A DNA stretch of 38,704 bases, from NCBI GenBank assembly GCA_002887195.1, contig PJAB01000134.1, forward strand, positions 1 through 38,704, given 5' to 3'. The notes under the pieces were generated by a model, which did not search any database, was not told the origin of the DNA, and saw only the letters and a list, made by a program, of their open reading frames with translations. Of the stretch, positions 28,536 through 37,658 are shown piece by piece (positions within the stretch are counted from its first letter, which is position 1; every line of letters starts with the position of its first letter). The DNA comes from Chrysochromulina parva (taxonomy: Eukaryota; Haptophyta; Prymnesiales; Chrysochromulinaceae). The position numbers and the translations under genes were made by a program.

Positions 28536-30041
28536 TCAGAGCATTCTCAGCTGAGAAGGATGTCCTGCCCCTGGCAACTCTGGCTCCGAGTGCCGCCGTT
28601 GCGATGCGCGTAGGTCATTTGTCATCGCCACGGGCTCGACGCTCTCGGCTGAGGCGATGCGTGCCACGCGCTCGGCGCGCGCTTCGGGCCCTGCGACCAT
28701 GAGGGCGCCCAGCACGTCGGCCACGCGACGCTGGCGTACCAACGAGGATGAAGCCAGGTGCCACTTCCTCTTGTGGCCGCCTTGCTTGAGCTGCAGCAGC
28801 TCCTTGTAAGAATCGATGCTCAGGTATCCCACTGCCAGCTTGTCGAAGTGGTAAAACTGCTCACGCACCTTGCCGAGCGCTGCGTTGTCAACAAGGCCGA
28901 GCTCGACGAGGGTGATGCAGATAAAGTCAGCCTCGCTCACAAGCCCCGCATCGCCCGCGCCGAACTCGACCATCCGGCGCATGCGTGCGATCTGCTCGTC
29001 GAGATCGTTCTCGCGTGCTGCGGACTTTGCGATGGTCATCTGGACAAGCGCCGAGCTGAGCGCCGCTATCGAACCCAGCGCGGCGGCGCATGCAATGGGC
29101 AGGAAGAAGGTGCAGAGCGTGCGCCCCACTCGTGACTTCGGCGCGTAGTCTCCGTAGCCCACCGTGAGGATGGAGATGAGAGCAAAGTAGACGGAATCGA
29201 GAAGATTCCAACCCTCGCAGATGATGCCGAGTAGCGTCATGCAGGTGATCGAGGCGAGCAGCGGGCGTATCGCGCCGAAAAACCACCACGCACTCTGCAC
29301 CCACGGGCGGGGATCGGGCGGCACTTTCGCAGTTGCCGTCGGCCCGGTCTTCCGGCTCAACGACTCAGCCGTCTCGGCCGCTGCACTCGTCTCGGCCTCA
29401 AGGTGACGGAGCTGCTCCTCGAGCTCCTGCCGCTTGTTCTCCTTGGCCATGATCGTGCCGGTATAGTTGAGCGCCGCCGTGACGGTCAGCAGCCCACCTA
29501 TCGCCAGCATCAACGAGATCACCTTGCCCGCATCCGTTTTGGGCGTGATATCGCCATACCCAATTGTCGTGAACGTCACGACGGCAAAGTAAGCACTGTC
29601 CGCATGAGACCAGCCTTCGAAGGGTCGTAGCACAAGCGCCGCGACCAGCAAGTAACTCGCGAAGATCAAACAAAGCGCTAGTAACGCCCCGCGCAGCGAC
29701 GACGAATTGTCCGTTTGCACGGCCGCGAGCGAGTTGACGCCATGCAACAAACCATCTCGAAGAGCAGCCGCGCGTCGATCCTGGTACATCATCTTCAAGA
29801 GCGCCTCCTCCTTGCCCCCTTGATTCCAGAGAGCCGAGCCTCTGCCGTCGAGATGTTCGATGGCAGAGGCTCGGCGGGTTGGAAGAAGCGCCGCCGTCAC
29901 CCCCGCCTCCAGTCCCGTCTCCGCATTCCCCAGCGTTTGACAGCTCCTCAGCGCCGCCGCTGGCTGTTGAGCGTTTGCTGCTGGCGCGTCCCCTTGGTGG
30001 GAGGTTCTGGTGGTGACTGGGGGAGTGGGACGGCGCCACAT
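28536..30041 (-). CDS. Two-pore-domain potassium channel (plant TPK/KCO-like)
   Basis: The 501-residue protein starts with ATG 30041. It has two pore units. The first has a helix at about 119-138, then a pore loop with filter TIGYGD (159-164) and a second helix at about 173-192. A coiled cytoplasmic linker follows (about 199-230). The second unit has a helix at about 260-275, filter TVGYGD (293-298) and a last helix at about 307-330. Both filters are the canonical K+ type. The C-terminal domain (about 375-430) contains FYHFDKLAVGYLSIDSYKEL, which resembles the EF-hand-like region of plant TPK channels, with imperfect calcium ligands. Plant TPKs sit in the vacuole or thylakoid membrane. The N-terminus here has no clear signal peptide, so location is open. 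Confidence 0.93.
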   Translation of the reverse strand: MWRRPTPPVTTRTSHQGDAPAANAQQPAAALRSCQTLGNAETGLEAGVTAALLPTRRASAIEHLDGRGSALWNQGGKEEALLKMMYQDRRAAALRDGLLHGVNSLAAVQTDNSSSLRGALLALCLIFASYLLVAALVLRPFEGWSHADSAYFAVVTFTTIGYGDITPKTDAGKVISLMLAIGGLLTVTAALNYTGTIMAKENKRQELEEQLRHLEAETSAAAETAESLSRKTGPTATAKVPPDPRPWVQSAWWFFGAIRPLLASITCMTLLGIICEGWNLLDSVYFALISILTVGYGDYAPKSRVGRTLCTFFLPIACAAALGSIAALSSALVQMTIAKSAARENDLDEQIARMRRMVEFGAGDAGLVSEADFICITLVELGLVDNAALGKVREQFYHFDKLAVGYLSIDSYKELLQLKQGGHKRKWHLASSSLVRQRRVADVLGALMVAGPEARAERVARIASAESVEPVAMTNDLRASQRRHSEPELPGAGHPSQLRML

Positions 30042-30590
30042 AAACTTCGACGTGGAGGACCAACCTCACGGAGGACCAGCCTCACGCTGCCACACGGATG
30101 AAAACCCGACCGCGAAAAAGCCCGAAGGCACACGAGCGCGGAAGTTGAAGACGGACGTATCGAAAATGCATCGGAGTAGCACCGGAGATCGGACCTGCAG
30201 TGTGCCGGAATCGGCTCATGTTGGGGGGATCGGCTGATAAGGAATGTATTGAGGGCACGCAGGATTAGGTGTTGAGGAGGGGCGTGGGTGGGCCTTCAGA
30301 GGTGGGTGTATTATTGTCCGTAAAAAACGTAAAAACGGATAGGAGGAGGAGCTGGCTGGGGCGGCGCGTCCGGTCCGCTGTGTCGTGATATGAGTCGGAA
30401 TCGGCAATCGGAATCGCCGGAGCGTCAGCCTCGATCGTCATTGAAAAATGATTGCCCTCATTGGGAATCTCAATCTGCTGGATTCGCGGAGTAGTGAGTA
30501 ATGACGAGGTTGTTACGAGGTTGTCGCGTAGTACACCGAGCACGTGAGCACGCTCCCAACCGTCGAACTCTGAGACCGACCTCAGACCAT
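30042..30590. other. Intergenic, upstream of the K+ channel gene
   Basis: About 550 bases lie between two minus-strand genes. A 143-codon frame without ATG (30265-30696) overlaps the end of TRM13 in another frame; I do not support it. Positions 30350-30480 are AT-richer than average. No RNA gene is recognised. Confidence 0.4.
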
Positions 30591-31673
30591 TCAACCAAAG
30601 AGGCTCCAAAACATGGGCTGTGATACTAATGATGAAGTTGAAGGCAAGGGCTCCACCGCTGATGATGGCAGCTGGATGGTCTGCACCGGAGGGCACGGAA
30701 TAGGCCCGTTCCGATCCAGCTCAACCGCTGCGTGCGCGCTGCCCGCTTGCAGCGGCCGCCTCCTCGACGCCAAGATCATGAGATTGTCGGCCGTGAGTGT
30801 GTTGGGCACGTGGTGCACCAACGCGACCGAGAAGCCGCGCTGCTGCAGGTGGAGGGCCCGGGCGCTGTCGAGGAGGACACGGCAGCGCATGCCCAGATCC
30901 GCCGCGTCGTCTGGGCTGATGCAGAGCTGCTGGGCCATATCGACCAGCCGTGGGCGGCTCTCCGCTGGCTTCTCCCGCCGCGGCGCCATACGAGACCAAT
31001 CGCGCGCCAGCTCCTGCTCGCCGTCTGTCAGCCCGCACACATCGCGTAAGAACTGTTGGCTGCCGAGCAAGGTTGTGCAGCTGCAGTTGTGGTGGCAGCA
31101 CGTCACCGACACAACGCCGGCGAGTTGGCTGCCGCCGAAGGCGTCGCTGCTGCTGCCGCCGCCGCCGATCCCGCCTTCTCTGCTGGGACGGTCCCATGCG
31201 GCGAGCGCGCACCGGATGGCGTCATCGAGGGCACCGCCGCATAGGTGGTTGCACACGACGACTACCGTATCGTCAGGGGCCGCCGCGCGCAACGTCTCGG
31301 GCTCGAGTATGCCGATGTCTGCACATAGCTGTTGCATCGCAGCCTCTGTGCCCTCAAGGGCGCGGCCAATCCGTCGCTTATTCTTGTCGATGAGGAGAAA
31401 CTTAGATGCTATGCCTCTGGCACTGAGCGTGCGGCTGAGCGCGCCATCGCCCGCTCCGAACTCGACGATCGTCATGTGCGCCGCGTCAGCAAGCCCGCTC
31501 CGCCGAAGGGCGTCAGCGATCGCGTGCCGCTGCGCCTCGAGACGCTCCTCGTCGGAGAGCTTTCCGAACGGGCCAGAGTACAGCTGATGAATAGGCAGCG
31601 CGTGCGCCGCGTGCGCCGCGAGGAGTCGACGGCACGCGCGTCTAAAGTCATCCGCACCGCCCGAGGACGCCAT
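30591..31673 (-). CDS. TRM13: tRNA 2'-O-methyltransferase TRM13
   Basis: The 360-residue protein starts with ATG 31673. TRM13 methylates the 2'-O of nucleotide 4 in the acceptor stem of certain tRNAs, using S-adenosylmethionine. Family signs are PIHQLYSGPFGKL, TIVEFGAGDGALSRTL (SAM-binding motif I, about 68-83), FLLIDKNKRR, VVVVCNHLCGGALDDAI, VVSVTCCHHNCSCTTLLG, RDWSRMA and the C-terminal LGMRCRVLLDSARALHLQQ with GFSVALVHHV. It is shorter than the yeast and human proteins because the N-terminal zinc-finger part is absent; this may be real or an unseen upstream exon. About 45 residues after LMILASRRR are non-conserved. Confidence 0.92.
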   Translation of the reverse strand: MASSGGADDFRRACRRLLAAHAAHALPIHQLYSGPFGKLSDEERLEAQRHAIADALRRSGLADAAHMTIVEFGAGDGALSRTLSARGIASKFLLIDKNKRRIGRALEGTEAAMQQLCADIGILEPETLRAAAPDDTVVVVCNHLCGGALDDAIRCALAAWDRPSREGGIGGGGSSSDAFGGSQLAGVVSVTCCHHNCSCTTLLGSQQFLRDVCGLTDGEQELARDWSRMAPRREKPAESRPRLVDMAQQLCISPDDAADLGMRCRVLLDSARALHLQQRGFSVALVHHVPNTLTADNLMILASRRRPLQAGSAHAAVELDRNGPIPCPPVQTIQLPSSAVEPLPSTSSLVSQPMFWSLFG

Positions 31674-32039
31674 GGTTGTCGGGAGGGGCGAGGGGGCGCG
31701 TTGTGTGCACGTTTTGTGAACTCATGTGTCAAGTCAAGTCAAGTCAAGTGAACTTGACGCGACAACCATACCGGTACGGCAACACGACACCGCACCACAC
31801 ACATTTATTGATATTCGACAATACGACCACAACTTACGTTAGATCTAGAGGTCACAGATACACACAGCTGTACTGGCGCGGCAGCACACACACTGCCGCA
31901 CTCATTACAGGACTCATCATGTAGCTGCGGGACGCTCACGCACTCCCTGCTCACAGGTCACCACGCCCTTGTTGCGTCCAGTCCTGTCGGCTCCCTGCTC
32001 ACACACCGCTCCGCGCTGGCACGCATGTGTTGCCGCAGC
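31674..32039. other. Intergenic with a TCAAG repeat
   Basis: This stretch lies between two minus-strand genes. A pentanucleotide run (TCAAG, four units) lies at about 31729-31749, with CTTGAC following to form a small inverted repeat. A similar CTTGACTTG sequence occurs near 6059. No gene is seen. Confidence 0.5.
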
Positions 32040-34492
32040 TCACTGTCCGCCGCGCTCGGCCTCGCGCGCCTCCTCCGCCTGAATCTTGGCTTGGATGGCC
32101 TCCTCGTTAAGCGCACCGAGCTGCTGCGCGGCGGTCGCGAGCTTGGGCAGCGTCTCTTCGATGCGCTGCTGCTGCAGGAATCGTTGGCGCAGCAGCAGCA
32201 CCGTATCGAGGTGCTGCTGGTGCTGGCGCGCGAGCTCGTACGCCTTCTCCCACTGGAAAAGGCGAACATACATCTTGATCGCGCGGTAGATCCAGCCGCC
32301 CTGCACGAGCACGTTGACCGCCTCGGGCAGGCGGCGCCGGAAGAGGAGCAGCTCGGCCTCGCGCGCCTCGGTGGTGGGCAGCTCCTTGATGTGGCACATG
32401 TACAGCAGCTTGTCAACCTGCTCGATGGCCGCGTACGCCACCTCGGCCGTGTGCAGCTCCTTGCCCGCGATGGCCATCGCCGCTAGGCACGCCCACAGCT
32501 CAGTTGACTTAACGTACCGGCAGAGGCGGAGGGCAGGCTCCCACTCCGAGGCGGAGCAGAAGCGCTCGAGAATGGACGGGTAGGGCGAGACGCCCGCGCA
32601 CACGATCGAGCCGTCCGAGCGGCGCACCTGCGTGCGCGTGTCGCGGAACTCGACGATCTCAGCCGTCTTGCCCCAATCGCCCGATTGCTTCGAGAGAGTG
32701 AGTGGCAGCAGCTCGCGGTCCATGTAGACCACCTCAGGGTAGAACCATACGAGCATCTGGCCGTCCGAGACCGCGGCGAGAGCGTCCGTCTCCGTGTTCC
32801 ACGCGACCGAGTCCACCATGATGTGCAGCTTGTACAGCTCCTGCGCGCCCTGCACTGGCGTCAGGTACAGGTCGCGATTCTTGTCGACGACCACGAGCCG
32901 GCGCCTGGAGAGGTCGCCGCGCTGCGAGAGCGCGACCTGCTCAACGTCGATCGAGTGCTGCACCGTGCCCAGCTGCTTGCCCGTCAGTGGATCGATGAGC
33001 ATCACCACCTTCGGGTCGGCGTGCCCGATGATCGCGAGGAGGTCGGGCGCGTACGCGACGTTAAGCGGGCTGAGCGCGTCAGGGCGCATCGCGGTGAACT
33101 TTGGCTGCGAGACGACGCGCCCGTCGTAGTTGAGCACCTGCAGCCCGTTCATCGTGTCGACCATCAAAAAGTGGCGCGCACACTGCAGGATGAGGCTCAC
33201 GGTGCCACGAAGCTCGATGATGTGAGGCGTCGACCAGTTGGTCGTCGAGTAGATGCATGCCTGCGTCGAGGTGATCACGACAAGGTGCGTCGCCGAGAGC
33301 GACATCTCGGTGACGCGATCCTTGAACTGGAGGTCCTCGCGTGTGTCGTCAGTCACGTTGAGCACCGTGAGCGAGTGCGGCTCCTCCTGACGAACCTCGA
33401 GGTGGGCGCACGAGACCTCGCGGTGCACGAGCTGCCCGAAGAGCACCGCGCCCGAGCCGCAGCCCGCCGCGAGCTGCGTCGAGTCGGCCGTCCAGCACAA
33501 GGTCATCACTGAACCCACCTCGGGCGCCTGTGAGCAAGCGGCAGCGGCACGGGAACGTGACGGTGAGGCCTCGGACACGAGGCGGGGAGGGGAGGGCGGG
33601 CGCGGGCGCGGCGCAGGGTAGGCCAGCGAGCGATCGGAGGCAGGATGACAAGAGCAACTCGGACGAGAGCACGCGCGCGGGAGGGTGCATGCACCTCGCG
33701 CGAGTGAGACCAGCCGGCCTTGTCGCACAGCCGCAGCATGTTGAAGGAGCCGACCGCAAAGTACCGTCCGTTGGGCGCCCACGCCACCGCCGAGATCGAG
33801 TACTCGCTCGCGCTCGACGCGTAGAGCTGCCGGCCGTAGCAATCCCACACGCGGTACTTGCAGTCCTCGCCACCCGAGACGATGAGGTTCGTGACGGCGT
33901 TCCAATCGGCGCAGAGCACGGGCGCGTCGTGCGCCTTCCACATCGTCTGCTTCGACGAGGGTGTGAGCGGCCGGATCACCAGGTGCTTGCCATTCGAGAA
34001 GAGGATCTGCTCCGACTCGGCTGACCAGCATAGCGTGTAGACGGCGCCCTCGGCCTGCGCGAGGTGCGAGCGGAACATGCCGTTGCGGCTCCACGACTTG
34101 ACCTGCCCATCCTCGCCGCTCGTCGCGAGCGACGAGCCGTCATTGGACCAGCGCAGCGTCGTCACCGCTCCATTGTGCGCGCCCGTCACCACCTTCTCGA
34201 CTCGGCCCGACTTGGATACGAGCTTGAAGGAGCCGTCGGTGCAGCCAACGACGAAGACCTCGGACCCCTTGCCGCCGTGCAGTGACGGGAACCAGCGCAG
34301 CTCTGTGCAGTACTGCTCCACGTCGAGCAGCAGCGACTGTGGCTCACCCTCCACGTTCCAGAGCCACACCTTTTTGTCGTCGCCGACCGTCACGAGCTCG
34401 TTGGCGCCCGACCACGAGGCGCCCGTGACGATCTCCGAGTGCTTCTTGGTGTTCACGTCGCGGTAATGGGTCGAGAGCGACATCCGCACCAT
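32040..34492 (-). CDS. IFT80: Intraflagellar transport protein IFT80, two exons
   Basis: Exons 34492-33695 and 33527-32040 (minus strand) give 761 residues, close to human IFT80 (777). The intron (33694-33528, 167 bp) begins GTGCAT, ends GCTCACAG and is phase 0. Joining it gives AGWSHSRE-APEVGS, which aligns without gaps to the animal protein. IFT80 is a WD40-repeat subunit of the IFT-B complex that carries cargo along the axoneme. The N-terminal beta-propeller (SEIVTGASWS, DDKKVWLWNVE, GGEDCKYRVWDC) is followed by a second propeller (FLMVDTMNGLQVLNYDGR, VVDKNRDLYLTPV, MLVWFYPEVVYMDRELLP). A C-terminal helical TPR-like part (TELWACLAAMAIAGKE, AYAAIEQVDKLLYM) ends the protein. The gene shows the organism builds flagella. 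Confidence 0.96.
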
Positions 34493-34708
34493 TGCGGCTT
34501 GCGGCTTGCGGCAAGAGTACGGCGGTGCGCCGCGCCGTCGACCGTTGTGGTGTGGACGCGGCGAAGTGCGAGGCGAACAATGTGAATTATAACCAAGTGA
34601 AGTTCCCTACGGCCCCATCCAGTGGGTAGGGGTTTGGGGGCGGACGTACGTCCTCTATCCAAAATGGTAATTGAAGCGATCTCCCCACCCCGTGCGGAAT
34701 AGGGGACG
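34493..34708. promoter_or_regulatory. Divergent promoter between IFT80 and PAM68-like genes
   Basis: Only 216 bases separate the two start codons, so one short region must drive both genes. The middle (34585-34612) is AT-rich (GTGAATTATAACC), the best candidate for a core promoter element. Confidence 0.45.
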
Positions 34709-35536
34709 ATGATCGCCTTTCTCTTCTTTGCGCTCATGGCAACGAGTGCGACAGCTCTGCAGGCCGCCGGCGGTCCGCTGCACTCTTGCATCCGCGCCCT
34801 TCCGGCATCGACCACCGTGTCCTCGCTGCGCTGCGCAGCCGACGATGGCAGCACCACGGGCCGTGGCTTTGGCGGCGGCGGCATGGCGACTGGCAAGGCT
34901 GGCAAAGATGTCAAGGGTTCGAAGGCGTCCAAGTCGAGGGCCGAGAGCAGCAGCTCACCGTCGGTGTCGATGGCGTCAGCAGTAACCGACGCGGGCGTGG
35001 GAAACGCCGATAGGCGTGGCGCCGAGGAGCGAGGCCGTGCCATCATGGAGCAGATGCGCAAGGAGGCAGGCGCACAGCCGGCCGACCCCTTCAAGAAAAA
35101 GGGCCTTGCGCTCACGCCCGAGGAGCTTGCGCCCCTCGACCCCACCACGGGCGTGATGCCGGAGGTCGTCTCACAGCGCATGCTCAAGCGCGTGGTGCCC
35201 TTCGCGGGCCTGCCCGTCTTCGGCGGCCTCCTCACCTTTGTAGGCTTCTACTACGCGAACACGCAGCTAGAGCTCGACCTGCCGCCGCAGATTGTCGCCT
35301 TCACGACGCAGGCGCTGCTGCTGCTCTCCTTTGCCGGCATTACGTACGGCGTCATGTCCACCTCGTGGGATGAGAACGAGGAGGGCTCGCTGCTCGGTTG
35401 GGAGAACGTCGGTCCTAACATCGCCTCCATGCAAGGGCAAGAGATGGATCGCATCGCCGAGGCTAAGCGCGACGCCGAGGAATCCGACGCCGAGAAGGCG
35501 GGCATTCGGATGGGGCGCAAGGGAAGGCGAGAGTGA
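34709..35536 (+). CDS. PAM68: PAM68-like photosystem II assembly protein, plastid-targeted
   Basis: The 275-residue protein starts at ATG 34709. Residues 1-16 (MIAFLFFALMATSATA) are a signal peptide, and about 17-125 a Ser/Lys/Gly-rich transit-like stretch, the two-part leader of complex plastids. The family domain covers about 150-245: GVMPEVVSQRMLKRVVPFAG, a first helix (LPVFGGLLTFVGFYY), a second (VAFTTQALLLLSFAGITYGV) and then the diagnostic MSTSWDENEEGSLLGWENV. In plants and cyanobacteria PAM68 is an integral thylakoid protein that helps assemble photosystem II core. The charged C-terminal tail (RIAEAKRDAEESDAEKAG) is longer than usual. Confidence 0.9.
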   Translation: MIAFLFFALMATSATALQAAGGPLHSCIRALPASTTVSSLRCAADDGSTTGRGFGGGGMATGKAGKDVKGSKASKSRAESSSSPSVSMASAVTDAGVGNADRRGAEERGRAIMEQMRKEAGAQPADPFKKKGLALTPEELAPLDPTTGVMPEVVSQRMLKRVVPFAGLPVFGGLLTFVGFYYANTQLELDLPPQIVAFTTQALLLLSFAGITYGVMSTSWDENEEGSLLGWENVGPNIASMQGQEMDRIAEAKRDAEESDAEKAGIRMGRKGRRE

Positions 35537-36263
35537 GCCCAACCTCGATGGTGCGCAAGCCCCCCTTTCCCTCACTTCCCCCAACCTCGATGGTGCGCAA
35601 GCCCCCCTTCACCTCACTTCCCACGCGCGGCGGAGATGCGATCCAGTCCCTCTAATCAAACGGCGCGATTTAACGGCGCGGCCATGCTGAGGCACACTGT
35701 AGACTGAGCCGCGCTACGCGCTAGGGCGTGCTCGTTCGCGCGCTGCCTGTCTGCGCAAGCACACGCACAACCTCTGATCTCCCCCTCATGCTCTGCGTCC
35801 TCCTCGACCTCCCAGGAGCTAGGTCCTCCCCGCGAATAACGCGTGCGTATTTGGCAGCCTGCGCTTTGTGGCATGCTAAGCACCACGGCAACGATGGCGG
35901 TAGCCATCTTGCTCTCTTGGCGCCCCCGCGATCCTCTGAGTCCAATGGTTGAAGGAGTGGGCTTGGGCCTCGAGTGGGCCCAGCATGATCGATCATCATG
36001 ATGAGTGGGCCTCGTACACTCGTTCTCTCGCGGCTGGCGGCTCTGACTCCGTCGTCCGTCGCGTGATTTATACATATCGAGTAATCGGCATGCGGACTCG
36101 ACTTCCGTTCTCGCACATCACTGGTTGATGGTCGGTTAGCTGGGGAGATTCGCTGAGACGGTGAGGTCGCAGACTCATCGCGCCCAGAACTCTTGAAAAA
36201 AAGTCGATTCGTCTCGGATCTCGTGCGTCGGAGAACGCGCCCGCCTTGGCGCCGCGACAGGCG
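35537..36263. other. Intergenic with a 42-bp tandem duplication
   Basis: The 42-bp duplication directly follows the PAM68 stop codon. The rest holds an inverted TGATCATCATGATGA-like palindrome (about 35984-36004, GATCGATCATCATGATG). The leader of the PDZ gene follows. No gene is supported. Confidence 0.45.
35539..35622. repeat. 42-bp tandem duplication in the PAM68 3' UTR
   Basis: Two nearly identical units (35539-35580 and 35581-35622) share AACCTCGATGGTGCGCAAG and CCTCACTTCCC and differ at about two positions. It starts two bases after the PAM68 stop codon, so it belongs to the 3' UTR. Confidence 0.9.
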
Positions 36264-36782
36264 ATGCTTCGCCTCCCATGCTTCCTGCTCCTCACATCCG
36301 GCGCCGAGGCCTTCAGCATCGCCGCGCGTGCGCCGGTGCAGCGCTGCAGCGCACCGTGCATGGGGCTCTTCGACGGCGTCAAGGATGCCTTTGGAGGTGA
36401 CAAGCCAATCCCGGCGGCCGACCGCGTCACACCTTTTGACAAGTGGCTAGGCCTCGACAAAGCGCTGGTCGAGGAGGAGATGCCCGATCAATCGGCGGCA
36501 TATATCGATCCCAACGACGTGAAGAACTATTTCAGCGTATCGCTTCGCAAGCCGATGGGCATCGCATTCGTGGAGAACGTTGGTGGCGGTGGTGTTTACG
36601 TGGATGAGGTGCTGGCCGAGGGCGCAGCAGCGAAGCAGGGCACGAAACTCGAGAAGGGCGATCAGCTGGTGGGCGTGGGCTCCGTTCTGGTTGCCGGCAG
36701 CGATTTCGACGGCGCGTTGGATGCCATCAAGGCCACGACCAGCGAGACGACGAAGCTCACGTTTTTCCGTGGCCCCACGTGA
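36264..36782 (+). CDS. Plastid-targeted single-PDZ-domain protein
   Basis: I start at ATG 36264 (172 residues); the frame extends slightly upstream only from a TTG. Residues 1-16 (MLRLPCFLLLTSGAEA) form a signal peptide with predicted cleavage before Phe17 (AEA|FS). Phe at this point is the recognised import mark of red-type complex plastids; an Arg/Pro/Ala-rich transit stretch follows. The only domain is a PDZ fold at about 85-168: VSLRKPMGIAFVENVGG (ligand loop), GVYVDEVLAEGAAAKQG, LEKGDQLVGVGSVLV, and DGALDAIKATTSETTKLTFF. PDZ domains bind C-terminal peptides. With no protease attached, an adaptor role is plausible, but no partner can be named. Confidence 0.85.
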   Translation: MLRLPCFLLLTSGAEAFSIAARAPVQRCSAPCMGLFDGVKDAFGGDKPIPAADRVTPFDKWLGLDKALVEEEMPDQSAAYIDPNDVKNYFSVSLRKPMGIAFVENVGGGGVYVDEVLAEGAAAKQGTKLEKGDQLVGVGSVLVAGSDFDGALDAIKATTSETTKLTFFRGPT

Positions 36783-37447
36783 GCAGCGAACGCAGGTGGA
36801 CCTGCCCTTGCAATGGCTCACTGCTCTCCCTGTTCTCTCGTGCTCGCAGCGCCTTCCTGTATGGCCCGACAAGGCCGTCAGCCGAGTGGTATGCGAAGAA
36901 CTTGCTCAAGTGAACCGATGAACATTAGAGGCTCGTCCGCGCCACTTTCTCGTCCGTCGGATGTCCCTCGTGCGGCACAAACGCTTATGTGATTGTATGT
37001 GTGGTGTCAAAATCATGTGCACATCCGGGCCTTTCCACTTTCGCCTGTATCCGACGGTCCGGCGTCGCGTGGACCCCAAGAATCCTAAACGCTGACACGC
37101 CGTTGAAGGCTCTAGCTTAATCGCTGCGGTATATCGCGTACCTAAGAACCTAACCGGTGTGCGGTGACAAATATGGGAATCTTTCGGCTCCCGGACCGGC
37201 GAATCGCCCGCGTTGCGCGTATAGCGCGACGACGTCGTCTCCCGACGCACCACGGTCCCGTAATCCCGCTTCCCGGATCCGGCCGCTCCCGCGGCCGCCC
37301 GGACGGTCTTTGTATAAAATACGTTCGCTTAGCGCTCCTCAAGAACGCATCTCTCTCAATTCATACGTTGCCACGAATCATGACGAGACTCTGAACGCCC
37401 TGCAGAACGAGTATTACCGGAGATAACGTAACGAGGAAAAGATGACG

Positions 37448-37512
37448 CTCGTCGGCGAGGAGATAACGAAACGTGTCGTTATCTCCTGGTGTGCGTCGCC
37501 CTCGCCGACGAG
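37448..37512. repeat. Long two-stem hairpin in the NDUFS7 3' UTR
   Basis: The inner stem AGGAGATAACGA (37458-37469) pairs with its exact reverse complement at 37476-37487 around a 6-base loop. The outer stem CTCGTCGGCGAG (37448-37459) pairs with CTCGCCGACGAG (37501-37512). The two stems share two bases, and about 13 bases bulge out on one side. This may be a transcript end signal, RNA-stability element or remnant of an inverted duplication. It lacks the ATGA/GA motifs of a SECIS. Confidence 0.85.
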
Positions 37513-37518
37513 CCGAAG

Positions 37519-37602
37519 GGCGGCCGATCCGTGGAACTCACGCTGCGTCCCGCCACCGGGTGGGTGGTTTCTGGGGGCAGCGCTCATGTCGGTCGGCGCG
37601 CC
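37519..37602 (-). promoter_or_regulatory. SECIS-like element in the NDUFS7 3' UTR (candidate)
   Basis: Read on the minus strand, about 57 bases after the stop codon, the parts come in SECIS order. Helix I is CCGACCG (37596-37590) with CGGATCGG (37531-37524), one bulge. The 5' core ATGA is at 37587-37584. Helix II starts GCGCTGC and closes with GCAGCG, 13 bases per arm with three mismatched positions. Unpaired AAA follows at 37570-37568, 13 bases after the core. A ministem CCACC/GGTGG has a 5-base loop. The 3' core TGA is at 37540-37538. This fits the type II form (AA in an internal loop below a ministem). Spacing and mismatches are at the loose end of what is accepted. Hand folding only. Confidence 0.5.
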
Positions 37603-37658
37603 GAGACGGCTCGGCAGCGACGTTGCGCGCACGCGAAATGGCGAAAGGTCGGCCACAC

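Larger units (their letters stand above)
36783..37658. other. Intergenic and NDUFS7 3' UTR
   Basis: This is the 3' flank shared by the PDZ gene (+) and NDUFS7 (-). The NDUFS7 3' UTR holds the SECIS-like element (37519-37602) and a second long hairpin (37448-37512), both described separately. GGAGATAACG occurs at 37420 and 37459, and inverted within the hairpin. Between 36783 and 37400 I find no gene or RNA. Confidence 0.5.

Noticed and set aside
30265..30696. A 143-codon minus-strand frame overlapping the end of TRM13
   Set aside because: It starts with GTG, overlaps a supported gene in another frame, and matches no family.
37448..37512. This strong hairpin as the SECIS element
   Set aside because: It has no ATGA/GTGA and GA pair at the stem base and no AA in the apical part; the fold at 37519-37602 fits better.
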